From positions 62,001 through 126,000 of the forward strand of contig WBMZ01011729.1 in the NCBI GenBank assembly GCA_013400975.1: a stretch of DNA of 64,000 bases, read 5' to 3'. The position numbers and the translations under genes are program-made. This stretch comes from Atrichornis clamosus. Lineage: Eukaryota; Chordata; Aves; Passeriformes; Menuridae. Numbering within the stretch: the stretch's first letter is position 1; each line of letters begins with the position of its first letter. Below, in pieces: positions 22,814 to 34,160 of the stretch. The notes beneath the pieces are model-generated. The model saw only the letters and a list, made by a program, of their open reading frames with translations. It was not told where the DNA came from and did no database searches.

Positions 22814-23383
22814 TGTTAAGGAAGCTTCCATTCACGAGACTCTCCAGCAGTCATGCTCCCTAGGGCAGAGACTTTACTGCTGGGACCAAAGCCACTTCAC
22901 AGCAGACAGCTCCAGTGAGCTGAAGGGCACCCACTGGACTCCCTGCACACCTCCCTCACATAGTCAGACCAGGTTTCCTTATCCGTTCAACTCTGGGTTT
23001 CCCATAGCAGAGTCACAGATGTCTCATTCCATAAAGCCATTTATTCACAGTGCTAACAGAAAAAGCCTGAGCTGGCGCCTCTGAGGAGGGTCCCCAAACA
23101 AAGGGCCCTTGATCTTTTACACCCTCACAGTCTAAGAGTGCAAAAGTCTTGGCTCTTCCTCCTGCATCTTTGGCTCCAGCCCCGTCTCTGAGTCTCTGAG
23201 TGTCCTGTCAAGTGGCTGGGTCACAGGTCTGTCAAGTGGCTGGGCCACAGGTCCCCAGGACCTTTGTTATAGAAAGGGTCTGCACTTCACAGCCTCTTGC
23301 CTGCAGCTCCCACCCAGAGCGCAACCTGCAGCTCCCGGTGCAGCTGTACCCCAAGTTACCTGCACTGAACATATTCCTTAACA
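22814..23383 (-). mobile_element. Solo LTR-like insertion (570 bp) inside CR1
   Basis: The insertion begins TGTTAAGGAA and ends TTCCTTAACA, a perfect 10-bp inverted terminal repeat with the canonical TG...CA ends. It is flanked by GGGA on both sides. An AATAAA polyadenylation signal lies on the minus strand (plus-strand TTTATT at 23040-23045) about 340 bases after the minus-strand start, so the LTR is probably in minus orientation. A CTATAA-like motif lies upstream of it on the same strand near 23265-23272. No coding region is present, as expected for a solo LTR left after recombination between two LTRs. The open frames across it are chance. It is younger than the CR1 it splits. The ERV family is not identified. 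Confidence 0.7.
23205..23252. repeat. 24-bp tandem duplication within the LTR
   Basis: Two adjacent 24-base units (23205-23228 and 23229-23252) start CTGTCAAGTGGCTGGG and differ at one position (GGTCAC versus GGCCAC). Short tandem duplications are common in the U3 part of LTRs, where they can carry repeated transcription-factor sites. On the minus strand they lie upstream of the polyadenylation signal, as a U3 position requires. Confidence 0.85.
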
Positions 23384-23520
23384 GGGAAATCCAGAGTTCG
23401 ACGAGGACTCCAGGCAGGGTCTCACCAGAGTGGAGTAGAGGGGCAGAATCACCTCCCTCAACCTGATGGCCACACTGCTTTCGATGCAGCTCAGAATACA
23501 ATTGGCTTTTTGAGCTGCAA
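23384..23520 (-). mobile_element. CR1 LINE 3' untranslated region, part 2
   Basis: The CR1 interrupted at 22813 continues here: CCAGAGTTCGACGAGGACTCCAGGCAGGGTCTCACCAGAG, GAGTAGAGGGGCAGAATCACCTCCCTC and GGCCACACTGCTTTCGATGCAGC-like blocks follow in the same orientation. Similarity fades near 23520, the probable 5' truncation of this copy. The two halves are colinear with no CR1 bases missing that I can see. Confidence 0.85.
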
Positions 23521-26500
23521 TTTTTACCACAGCTTAAATGGTTCTCCAGGAACTTAAAGGAACTGCCTCCCAAAAGTCAGCTTTCCTTTGTGTTCAGGTA
23601 CTGAGGGAAGGCTTCCTCCTCTCCATGCGGGGTGACTCTGCTCAGCAGGAGTCCTCTGGGCCAGCTCTAACCATCTGAGGGCATCATTCACAGTCCCATA
23701 ACAACACTGGATTCAGGATAGCTTTAACTTCTTGAGGGAACCTACATTGTACTTCGGCCAGTAAGATATGTGGAAAGGGAAGTTACAGCCTTCTTTGTTT
23801 GTTTTCCCATGGAAATCAGTTTCACCTTCCCTCCAGCCGAAATTGTCAACATTTTCCTTGTGAGCAGAACTGTAGGCAATCAGCTTTCCCAGAGCACCTT
23901 CTGCAATTTTCTGTACTTGAGATAACATGGGAAATCATTATTCATGAAACCTACACAGCTCACAGGACAGTCCCACTCTGTGCTGAGCACAGTTTGTGTC
24001 CTCTCTCTTGTAGTGAGAGGCGGTTTCTTTGCCCTATCAAAACATGTTTCATACATGGTTAAAGTTATTGACAGACTGCTTATTTCTTTTGGAGAGGAAA
24101 GACAGAATATGTAGCATCTTTAGCATGTCAGAAAGACTCAGGCTGGGGAGAAACTTATCAGTAACACTGATATTTCTGCATTCAGTCATTCCTCTAGAAC
24201 TGTCCCTAGAAGACTGCAGCACTGCAAAAGCACCAGTAAAAAATTTAACTAATTAGCTCTTAAAAAAATAAAAAGAAATCCTTACCTTTAAAAAGACCAG
24301 CTGCAGAGCGATCCCTGGACACATCCTTCTTTCATAAAAACTGAACACATAAATTCTTCCTGCTCTCCTGGGGTTCCTACATCAGTACCTTCACTGAAGA
24401 GCCAAGAGGCAGAATTCAGCTGACTGGGCAAGACTGCTCCAGGAAACACCAGATATGAGGAATGTGGACAGCAGTTTTATGAACATTCAGGTGACACCTA
24501 GTACAGGCAAAACCTCCTCCACATTTCTGCAATAGATTATATTCCAAGTAATATCCTACAGCATGGCTCTTCCCAAGTTCATAACCTGTTGAAAACAGGA
24601 CCTACTCTGGTGAAGTATGAGAATCACAGTCCTTGTGGGTCTCATTCATGTCACTTCAGCCTCAATTCAAGAACTGCTCCACACCACAGCTGTGTGCATA
24701 ACAGTCCAGCCTTTTTTCTCTCACTCTCTCTAATGTGAGAGGCCCAATCCCATAAATCAGGCAATATTGCAAGCACTCCAGCTAAACTCTTTCACTGCAT
24801 TACTTGCCCTGTGTCACCACCTCTGCATGACAGAGTCAGTTGCCAGGAACTAGACCTTTGATACATCAGTACTTTTTAAATGGTGAAACAGGGAAATTAT
24901 TGCTGTGTTCCTTGGAAAGCACAAGGCACTAGCACTTCAATAAACATCTATTGTTTTTCTCATCATTTTATCTGAAAAACCTTCAGCCAGCTCCTGTGGT
25001 TTCTGTTGTTATTATTACACTTTAATAGTCCAGACATAAATATAAATGCAGTCAGCTGCGTGACATCAGCACAGCTGTGCAGCTAGTCTAAATGCTCAGC
25101 ATGATGTCATTCATCAACCCCAAATCTGTCCTACTAGACTCCATTTTCCCTTATAACTTGTCCAGTATTGAATTTATATCCCAACTATAATGTGTTCCAG
25201 AGAAACTGTGAAATTATTCCACTGAAACTATGTGTCAGCTTGTTGTTTAGGATTGGGAAAGAAATAGGGCACTTTAGCCTATTCACACCAATAATACCTC
25301 TTATTTGTGCTAGCCACAAGATGAACTTTGACAAGAGCCTGGCAATGTGCCTCACTTATATGGGAGCATCATCTTTACCTCCTACCTGTGACTCAGTCCT
25401 GTGCTTCGTTCCTGCTTCCTCTCAAGTGCTTTCACAAAGCTCCTGTCTACTTACACAGTTGTCTAGTGAGAAAACTTACACATCTTTATAAACATTCCTT
25501 ATGCTTGTGACAGCTCGGTACTCTCAATGTACCTACTGAAGTACATTTCAAATTTTTTTCTTTAAAAAAGGATGCTATAGCTATACTGTCTTGAAGAAGT
25601 CATTACTGCTTCTTTAAAAACCACACATACCACTTTTCTTTGCTGTACACTAATTAAAGTGCCCCAAGCAAAACTATCAGTTCATGTTTTTTTAAAAAAG
25701 GTCCTTGTCTAAAGCAATTATATCCATGCATTTTAAAGCAAAAACTGAAATAATGAGATCAGAACAAAGATTTACTTCAGTTGAATTTATTTATTTGGCA
25801 CCATCATTTATGTTACTGGGGCTGGCATAAAAGTGTTACCTAAAATAAAAGCCTCATTATTTCAATACAATGCGTTACTGAGCAACTATATCAGTACATT
25901 AAGCAGCATGGCAATTACTGATACTCTCTCACTAAATAAATTCTATAGATTTTACAAGTGGCTCCAAAGCAACTAAAGGCAAAATTACAGAAGAAATGAA
26001 GATAAGTCTGTCAACTGGCACAAGGAGCCTGCCATTTTTATGTTTAAACCAACAATCTTTTTGCTATTATCTACACCACTGCTGAAGGAAATGTAACCAC
26101 AGGATTCAAGTGGCTACGTTCCTATTGAAAAATAAAATAAAATCACATAAAACAATTATTTTAAGAAATTCTATTAATCTAATCTCATCATTCTCATAAG
26201 ACTCTGCAGCTCAACTATTTCTGAAAGAAAAATCTCCAATGACAAAACTGTCAATATAAAAAAGAAAAAGCTTAGTTTGTACAGTTTATAGCTAGACAGC
26301 CTTTTTCTTTAAAATATATTCTGCAAATAACTCTTGAATTTTAACATATAAATGGCTGAACATAATCCGTGACTGTTACAATCTCTGTCTTCCCACCCAA
26401 GCAAAGCTTGTTCCATGGGCACTTAGGGAACAGCAGACTGACTGGACAGCTCTAGCACTTCTGTGAGCTGGCAAGAAGCCAGGATGTCTCAAAAATGTCT

Positions 26501-28006
26501 ATAATAACTTTGCAAACCTCTGTTAGAAAAGATAGCACCTTTGAGAAAGGAACAATAATTCTTCTGCAGTTCACAAAGAAATCATAGCTCTGTAAGTCCC
26601 CACACTGCCAAATGGGAGCAGAATGCAAGGTAAAGAAGCACAACAAATAGATGGGTTTTGTAATCATTAGTACATGGTTAATTTCCCCTCTGTGCAATGT
26701 TTTGCTCAGTCACCATCTCTGGGCCAAGAATAAAATGGCACCTAAAAAAGGAAGGGTAGCATGCAGTCAGCACACCATTGTATCACAACGGTCCTCTTGA
26801 GAAGATGAATTGCATTGAAAATATCACTTCCTCTCTGCCAAAACATCATCTTGATCCAACAGGCAGCTGTCAGACGTTTTTCATTAACATGAAACATATG
26901 CTGGTGTTCACACACACAATTTGAAATCATTATTCTTGCAATAGAGTGAGCTACCTTTTATATTTGACTCTAAGCCAAAAGCATTTTGGTGCCCACACCT
27001 GTCTTCAAGAAGACGATTTCAGAAATTCTGGGATTAGAAGTGAACCACGTCATAATTGGAAAAGTAAAAGCATAAGTAGCCTCTCAGAGTTTGCTCATGG
27101 ATGACCTTTATCAATAAGAGCAGACCTACTGAACCGTGAGGGACCAGTTATTGCAAATACACGTTGCATGGACAAGGTATTTGGTGTCTCTATTTATTAA
27201 TCAAGAATCAATTTATATTTTCCTGGTCAAAAATTTTCTGTTGTACTTTAAAGAATTTTCTTGCTGCTTGACTCACTACTTCTGTGATGGCAGGACAGGA
27301 CGAAAAAAACCCAATAAAAACACACAAAATATCATAAAAGAAGTCTAAGCTGTGGAAAATGCCTGTGTTGGCTTTCACTTTTAGACTTTATTCACCTAGA
27401 AGAAAATTCCATCCCTAGTGGGATGCAAGTAGAATTTATACCCTTTTGTCTTTATTTAATTGATGTTCTAAGTGGTTGTTGGATAACACATTAAAGATTT
27501 ATGAAAATATATGGTCATTCCAAGAAAGAGAAAAGCTTGTCTGACTTGAAACTGGAGCCACAAGTCAAATGTAACATTTTATGTAATATAACTGCATATG
27601 AAGGGCTACTACAGTACTGGATTAGGTATGAACAGAAATTTCTAAAGAATCATGTATGAAGTATTTATCCATTGTTCATGCAGAGAGACCATCTGTGACA
27701 AAAACATATTTACAACTCTGCAACAACGAGATTTTTGAAGATAAACACTCAGCAGAAATGTTTTAATAAGATTAACTAAAGTCAGTGTGACAGAATCTCT
27801 CACCTTGAAGTTATTTGCCTTTTGCAGATTGCTGCCTAGAAATACCTGGAGGCAGCATCTGCCACTGCCTCAATTCCCTGCATGTTAATCACATACTTTC
27901 ATCACAACCTTTCTCTTTCACTAATGTAAGAGGATCAGTTGGGAATTTCAGTGTTCAGATAGGTAGGCAGATAGCAATTATCTTTCAGTGAAAGTATGTA
28001 TTTTCC
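23521..28006. other. Non-coding background, no gene recognised
   Basis: This is mostly AT-rich unique-looking DNA. Open frames are at most 107 codons (25168-25491, plus) and none resembles a family. A slightly GC-richer patch at 23580-23700 follows the CR1 and may be older repeat sequence. No RNA genes or tandem arrays were seen. Confidence 0.5.
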
Positions 28007-28146
28007 AACCAAAAAAAAACCCCAACCAATATAAAAAAAAAAAAAACAAAACACAACAACAAAAAAAAAAAAAAAAAACCCAACAACAAAAAAAAAACAA
28101 AAAACAAAAAAAAACACCCCAGGCATACAAAACCCAAAAGAAACCT
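28007..28146. repeat. A-rich/CA-rich low-complexity tract
   Basis: About 140 bases are dominated by A with interspersed C (AAC, AACAAC and long A-runs), almost free of G. It gives an artificial Phe/Val-rich minus-strand open frame (27935-28159), which I reject. It could be an expanded poly-A tail of an old retroposon, but no retroposon body is recognisable beside it. Confidence 0.8.
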
Positions 28147-28719
28147 TAAAAAGCCACAAAACATACGGAAGACTTAGTTGTTACTATTTCATTACCTTAT
28201 GTGTCTATTTGCACACACTCTGAACATCTGAACATTAATCTCCTGTAGTCAATGAATAACTGAAGTAATTTCATCACTATTTTGCATAGAGTTACGGAGG
28301 CAGTGTTTACATCTCTCTAAAAAGTGACAAAAGCCTGCCTCTAGAAAAAAAAAGTTCATTTCTTTCAAGAGTTTTTCTCAGAAAAAAATACACTAAAAAT
28401 AAAGATTAATTGCATATTTCTGCCACTAATATCTTCCCTGGCCTTTCATCAAAACTTTTCTATGTTAGCAGCTTGACTGGCACATACAAATGCAAATTAA
28501 TCTGGTGTCCTTAGCCTACATGTTGCACCGGATGCAGTCCAGATTCAGTTACTCATCTGATCCATGTAGATAAATTAGTCAAAAGTGCTATAAAGAAAAC
28601 GTCTTCCAACACAACATGAAGTGTTCAGGAAGGAATAGCCATTATGTTTGAGGAAAGGTCCATTTCAGCTTCTGAATTTGATGTTCTGCTAGGCTCACGG
28701 TTTACCTAATCTCTAATGT
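28147..28719. other. Non-coding background
   Basis: This is AT-rich sequence between the A-rich tract and an LTR-like patch. I recognise nothing in it. Confidence 0.45.
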
Positions 28720-28930
28720 CTAGTTTACCAGAAGGGTTATGTGTCCATGGCCCGAAAGTTATAAACCCGCCTTGCATCCTGAGCTCCTGATCTGGTAGTG
28801 CATTAGACCCCTGCATCATCACTTGGGATCTGTTTGATATATTCAATAAAAGTCAAGCTTATAAGCTGTAGCTGCCCTGGTAAAACTCTGCTGAGCAGAC
28901 TCTCAGAGACAGAATAACCTTCGTGGTCAG
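28720..28930 (+). mobile_element. Possible LTR remnant (TATA and poly-A signal module)
   Basis: A TATAAA box (28760-28765) is followed 85 bases later by AATAAA (28845-28850). Between them is a moderately GC-rich stretch (CCCGCCTTGCATCCTGAGCTCC) and after them a segment ending near CTCAGAGACAGAATAACC. TATA and AATAAA spaced 70-110 bases apart is typical of retroviral LTR U3-R regions. I could not define inverted ends or a target duplication, so this is a weak call and may be coincidence. Confidence 0.3.
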
Positions 28931-30360
28931 GTAAGGCAGACCACCCTCACCATTTTCTCCCCTATTTCAAAAAGGGCACTGTACACCCAGCTGCCCAAGA
29001 TGTACCTCCTATCAGGAGTTCCTGCTAAATGTCCTTGAGGTCACCATGGAATGTGACTGCTCTGAGTGCTGCTGCTTCCTCATCAGCACAGTCACTGACA
29101 CAGCAATAGCTCAGGGACTGTCTAGACTGACTGTCACAGATTCCCATCACATCTCTTTGATGAACACATTTTCTCTTAGGCACAAGAATCTTTGTCATCT
29201 AAGTGTCTTTGAAGCCAGTTTAACATCCATTTGGAGAAATCAAAAGACTTATATTAAATACTATAAATAGTACCTCTAGCTCACAGGTAGAATTTTTTTT
29301 TTAACTCTCCTCTTCAACAGAAAGAATAGCTCAGGAGGATGGCATATATTAATACCATAATTTAAAAGCACATGAGGGATGTGCAAGCACATGTAAGGGG
29401 ACAATCCTGTTTTCTTTTTCTAAGTGAAGTTTGATCAAAACACAGTAAGTATCCAAATTTGATGCACTTGTTAAACCTCCAGCTTGTGTTAAACTGGCAT
29501 TTTGGATATATCTTAATGATGCCCACCCACTGTCCTCAACCACAAGACAAAAAAAGAAGTCTTTTTGCGTTCACATAACATACAAAAATTTGATCTGCAT
29601 CAAGGTAACACACTGTTTAGAATCAAAACACACATATCATCAAATAAATACACCTTTAGCAGCAGTACACACACCAGGTCCCCTTGTAACTGGTTACCAT
29701 TGCATGAATAGGGCACAGAAGAAACAGGACATGTAGCTTCTTTCCTGAATGAGACATCCCATAGTGCAGCCCAGCATCTTAAGTGTCAAGTCACCAAAAA
29801 AACACCTATTGCATACTCAGGAACACGTGTGGATATTTTCCAAGATTATAAATGAGGAAGATTTGTTAAAAGAATACTTGACTTGACTGTGGTGGAAGAA
29901 AAGCACATGATATACACTATAATGCAATTTCTCCTATCATCCTAAAAATATTTTCAGTTCTCAGCAGTGACCTGGGCCTAGTCTCATCGTCCACTTTACT
30001 AACCCAGATCTCTTTCAATTTCTATGCATAGGGGACATTTCAGAGTTTTGGTATTGGTATTTCAGCCCCATAAGAAGTTTTTGTAAATCTATTTGCATAC
30101 TGTGTCCCCGCTTTGATGGGAGGACATGGAAGCCAAGGAAACTGCAGGAGGCATCACTCACCTGCATACTGAAGAATTTCAAGTGTCTTGAACTGAACCA
30201 GCCCTGCAGAATGAAAGGCTTTGTAACACCCCCCACTTTCCAGTCACACAGAAGTTTCAGTGAAATCACCTCATTGCCTGGCTTGCCTTGGCTTTGGGTG
30301 CCAGCTAGAAGCTGAATTAAATCAGGCATATATTTAGAATTTATTATTATTTATATTTCC
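28931..30360. other. Non-coding background, no gene recognised
   Basis: Open frames are at most 104 codons (30015-30329, minus), without recognisable domains. The last 300 bases before the CpG-dense island contain only one CpG. Confidence 0.45.
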
Positions 30361-30780
30361 CGCATAGTTTTGCTCTGTATTTCAGTACATACTCAGCTGT
30401 TGCCGCCAGGATGATTGATTGATTATATTTAAGAGCTTGCACTCATCTGCTGTAAATATACGTAAGCCCATTACGCAAGCAGCGTTTCTTACAGCAAGCA
30501 CGACACCCCTCACGTTTGTCTTCATGCTCAGTTTCTGTTTACAATCACATCCGCGGTAACACGTGAAGAAGGGTAATGCAAACCTTCTCGGTCCCCTACA
30601 CACCTGATGCCACCAACGCTGTAGCCACGTCGGGATACATTCCCCGTTCCCTGGACGAGGCACGCCGCCCTCGCCAATGGCAGTAGCTGTGCAGGGAGAA
30701 ACACTAGAGGGCAACAAATGCCCTTCTATAAACTTAAGGGAGCCCTGCGGTGTGTGTAACACTTCGTCTCTTCTTACTTT
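30361..30780. promoter_or_regulatory. CpG-dense island with CCAAT and TATA elements
   Basis: I count 21 CpG dinucleotides in 420 bases, against 1 in the preceding 300 and 3 in the following 300. The island includes CCGCGG (30551-30556), an E-box CACGTG (30560-30565), CCAAT (30674-30678) and, 49 bases further on, TATAAA (30727-30732). CCAAT upstream of TATA on the plus strand resembles a core promoter that would start transcription near 30757-30762. CpG retention implies a lack of germline methylation, as at promoters or some enhancers, or recent insertion of a CpG-rich element. I see no exon downstream that I can defend. A 135-codon minus-strand frame (30382-30789) spans the island but starts at TTG and lacks recognisable domains. 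Confidence 0.45.
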
Positions 30781-32461
30781 TGCCATCAATACTATCCTTT
30801 CTCAGCTGCATGCTCTAGTTCAGATCTGGTGCAAAGGAGGTGCATATCATACCATGTTGGCCAGGCTACAGCAGCATCGTTCATACAGCGTTCACTGAAT
30901 GCCAACTGCTTTCCTTTCCACCTACCCTTCTCTCACCACCATTCCCTCTTCCCATTAAAGAAGGGAAGTCATCCAAGCCTTTCAATGACATAAATTTAAT
31001 ATTTTCCACGTGGTGCACTGGTGTATTTGCTTTGCCATACTAAAGTACCTACCCATAACTGGAAACAATTGCTTTAATGGAAGAGAGGATTAAGTCTTGA
31101 CAGTGGAGAGGGAGAAAGGGGAGAATTCAACAGATTTCCTTACAGGATTCTGCTAGCACTAGTGAATAATCTTACAAATTTATGATTTTTTGATAGACAA
31201 ATTCACCCTTAGCTCTGATATGTTCTTCCCATGAACTGCTTTCACTGCTTCCCAATAATAATCCTGAGCAGAAAAATACAATAGTCTTCTGCTTGTACAT
31301 GAAAACACTGTTTTCCAAAAAGGGTGAAAAAAAAAAAGCAAACCCCAACCAGAGAGCACTTGACCATGTCACTCACCTATAAATTTGCATATAAAATTAG
31401 GTAACGGAGAAAAATACAAAAACAAGTTTTATGCATGCCTCACTTTTTACTGTTTCCTAAATTTGTAGGCAACAAGTTAATAGGGAAAATAGCTTTGCCA
31501 CTTGAAAATTTTCATACTAGTTGAACAGGATAAATCACATTTTACTGGTAAGACCATTCCTTAGGTGTTTGATAATTTAAGTTTTACAGGTTTCCTCAGT
31601 TCCTAAGAAGTGTAGCAGTTCCCAGATGGGCCAGAAAGAGTTGTAGAAGGAACTTTCAGGGTTCATAACACTAGGTAAGTATGGTAGCATCATTTAAGAA
31701 AAATATTAAATTGTGAGAACCTGTTTTGCCTATCTTCTTGGCCTCTCTGACCACCTCCATTTCCCATCCCCCTTATTTAACTCAGAAGTAGTACATAACA
31801 AAACTATTTAGAAACATGGAAAAACCTTTTAACCTTCTAAAAAGCCATAGTAAAATTAACTTGGGTCTAGACTCTGCTGTGAAGTTGGGTGATTTCAATA
31901 AAATACAAAATATTAGAGGGTGTTCATTTAACATTTCCCGTTTGATAAAGGGATGGAGGCAAGTGTCCCAAAAAGGATGAGAAGCCATCCTGTGATCTTA
32001 TCTGCACAGACTGCATGTGTCAATGAGCAAAATTTTAAATCTAGTTTGTCTCAAACATCTTATTATTTTGCCTTACAAATTCATGAAGGGTTTTTAATGG
32101 AACATTTGTGTAATATGTATTTGCTGCCAAACATTATAGGACTGAAGTGTTAGTGAGGATCTTAACAACTCTAACAAAGTGTGCTCCATGACATAGCCAG
32201 GCTTATAAGAGAAGCTCTATTTCTGTATTTTGGTGTGACACGCTCACACAACAGCAATGACAGTCTTATTCTTGGTGGGATTCGGTCACTACACAAAGAG
32301 CAGAAAGAGGCATGGACTGTGAGGAGAGTGTAGGAACAGCTACCTAGCATGAGAGCTCTGGGATGTGGACAGACTAGGTCCTTGCATAAGTCTCCTGGAG
32401 ATGCAGATCAGCCCATGTGGTGTTTTATGTTCTATCTCTTGTGTATAGGCTGTGGCAATAT
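30781..32461. other. Non-coding background, no gene recognised
   Basis: This is AT-rich sequence downstream of the CpG island. It contains an A-run near 31327-31338. No long open frame, repeat end or RNA gene was recognised. Confidence 0.45.
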
Positions 32462-32478
32462 TTAAAAAAAAAAAAAAA
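32462..32478 (+). repeat. Poly-A tract
   Basis: A run of about 15 A preceded by ATATTT and followed by GAATATAA. It could be a retroposon tail, but the upstream sequence is not recognised. Confidence 0.5.
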
Positions 32479-32679
32479 GAATATAATTAGGACAGTCATG
32501 TGTCCATCCTCCCACTGCCCCCACCCCAACTCCTTTTCTCCTTCCTTTCTTTTTCCTTCTCCTTTCAGGTTTCTCTAAGCCCTCTAACCCTTGTGGATCT
32601 TGAATACAAGTTATTCTTAATTAACCTGATCTCATTAGAAGCCTCAAGAAAGAAGGAAAGAAAACATAACTTCTCATGC

Positions 32680-34160
32680 AAAGCCTTGTCCTGGCCCAGA
32701 TCAGGAGCTGTGCATGTTCTACACCCAGCCCTAGGTTTTGTGATAAAGCTCGTCTGCACACACCCACAGAGGAGCACAGAGGGACAGTGGCAATGAGGGC
32801 ACCCCAAATAATCCCCTGCCCAGCTACTCCCAGACTCATCTCAGGAGCTGTCAGCCCATCAAAGACCCCTCTCTGTGAGTCCCAGGAGAGCCTCAGCCCT
32901 ACTGCCCAGACACTGACCCATCAAGAAGGGACAACAGGAGCATCTCTCCAGAGCATGTTTCAGGTTCTGCCTAAGGGTATCAGGCACATTATAGGATGCA
33001 AGGGAAGAGCATTTTGTGATCACACAGGACTTACTGTAGCTATTTGTGAGGGATGAAGGGAAGTGTAAAAAATTGTATAAGAGAATCGAAAGGGCTGATC
33101 ACATGTCAGCAGGGAGCTTGTCAGGACACTTGTCTGGCCCTGTCCTACACCTGTCCAGCACAGTCTGCCCTGTCTTCTCAATAAACTGTTTTCCTGAGGG
33201 AGGGAATCTCTCTGTTCTGTGTGCATGTGTACACGTGCGTGTGTGCAGGGCTCCAGCTACCAGCAGGTCTGCAACTCAGCATGCAATCACCAGCAGATAC
33301 CAATGATGGCTTGACGGTAGGTAGGTGAAACACCGTGGGAGCCAACAGACTGCCTGTCTCCAACAGCGAGATCCCTGGAAGAGCTGGCTACAGAAGGACC
33401 ACTGGGATCCTAGCCAGCTGCTGGGGTTTGGAGGTCTACGGGAGACCCCCATGTTGTGCCGTGTCCCTCTAATGGCAAGACCATAGGGACCTGGCTGTCA
33501 GAAGAACCCAGGGGGTCCTGGCAAGCTGTGTCTATGTTGAGGTCTGAACCAGCAGTCGGATGGGTGCTGTGGGCCCTGTGGGCCTGTGTGTTCAGATACC
33601 AGAAACTGGGGAGGCTGGGCTCCAGGGGCAGCTACCTGGTAGTCTGCATGCCTAAGCCCTGCTGCTGGAGAGGTCCACGTGGTACATATGTGTGTGCATA
33701 CATAATTATATATTTAATTATAATTAGTAATAATTAATGGTAATTATTTGCCATAATTCTATAATTATTAGCAGTTAATATATATTAGTGTCATAACATA
33801 TAATTAATATATTAATGATATATAATACATGGTATGTGTATACGTGGAAAGAGAGACAGACACACATATAATTATGTATTAATGTTTCACACTAAGAGAC
33901 TTTAATCTTGTTCAGCCAAAGAGGAGAACAGGATGAGGCCACTGAGGCCATTTCTGTGTCTGTGTTGATCTGCATGGTCAGCCAGGTACATATGTGTTGT
34001 ATAGTTCAGGGTGGTGCATGCAGGGTGTGCATGCACGTTCCCTGACTCACAAATACACACTCAGCCCCACCACTGGTCGGAACCAGGGGTACAGAGCTGT
34101 GGCAGCCTCCCCTCTGCTGGGCTGCTGGACCCAATTGCCCCTCATGACATACAGAATATG
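32680..34160 (+). mobile_element. ERV/LTR-like GC-richer segment
   Basis: This block is clearly richer in G and C than its flanks and reads like avian endogenous-retrovirus sequence. TATAAG (33076-33081) is followed 104 bases later by AATAAA (33180-33185), the spacing of an LTR promoter and polyadenylation signal in plus orientation. Blocks such as GATACCAGAAACTGGGGAGGCTGGG and GGAGAACAGGATGAGGCCACTGAGGCC match my memory of repeated avian ERV sequence. A GGTACATATGTGTG-like string occurs on both sides of an AT-rich core (about 33681 and 33985). No retroviral protein is encoded. Element boundaries and family were not determined. Confidence 0.4.
33686..33878. repeat. AT-rich low-complexity core
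   Basis: About 190 bases are built from ATTA, TAATTA and ATAT motifs with very few G or C, bounded by TG-rich ends. It lies inside the ERV-like segment. It may be an expanded simple repeat, and similar TG/AT microsatellites are frequent inside avian LTR elements. Confidence 0.8.

Noticed and set aside
23200..23573. Overlapping frames of 88 and 113 codons on opposite strands
   Set aside because: Both run across the LTR/CR1 junction, so they cannot be one ancestral gene.
27935..28159. A Phe/Val-rich membrane-like small protein on the minus strand
   Set aside because: It is a translation of an A-rich tract and has no other support.
30382..30789. A 135-codon minus-strand protein gene
   Set aside because: It begins at TTG, shows no domain or signal peptide, and is explained by the higher GC of the CpG island. 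A donor-like GTAAGA shortly after an ATG (minus strand, near 30780) is interesting but unsupported.
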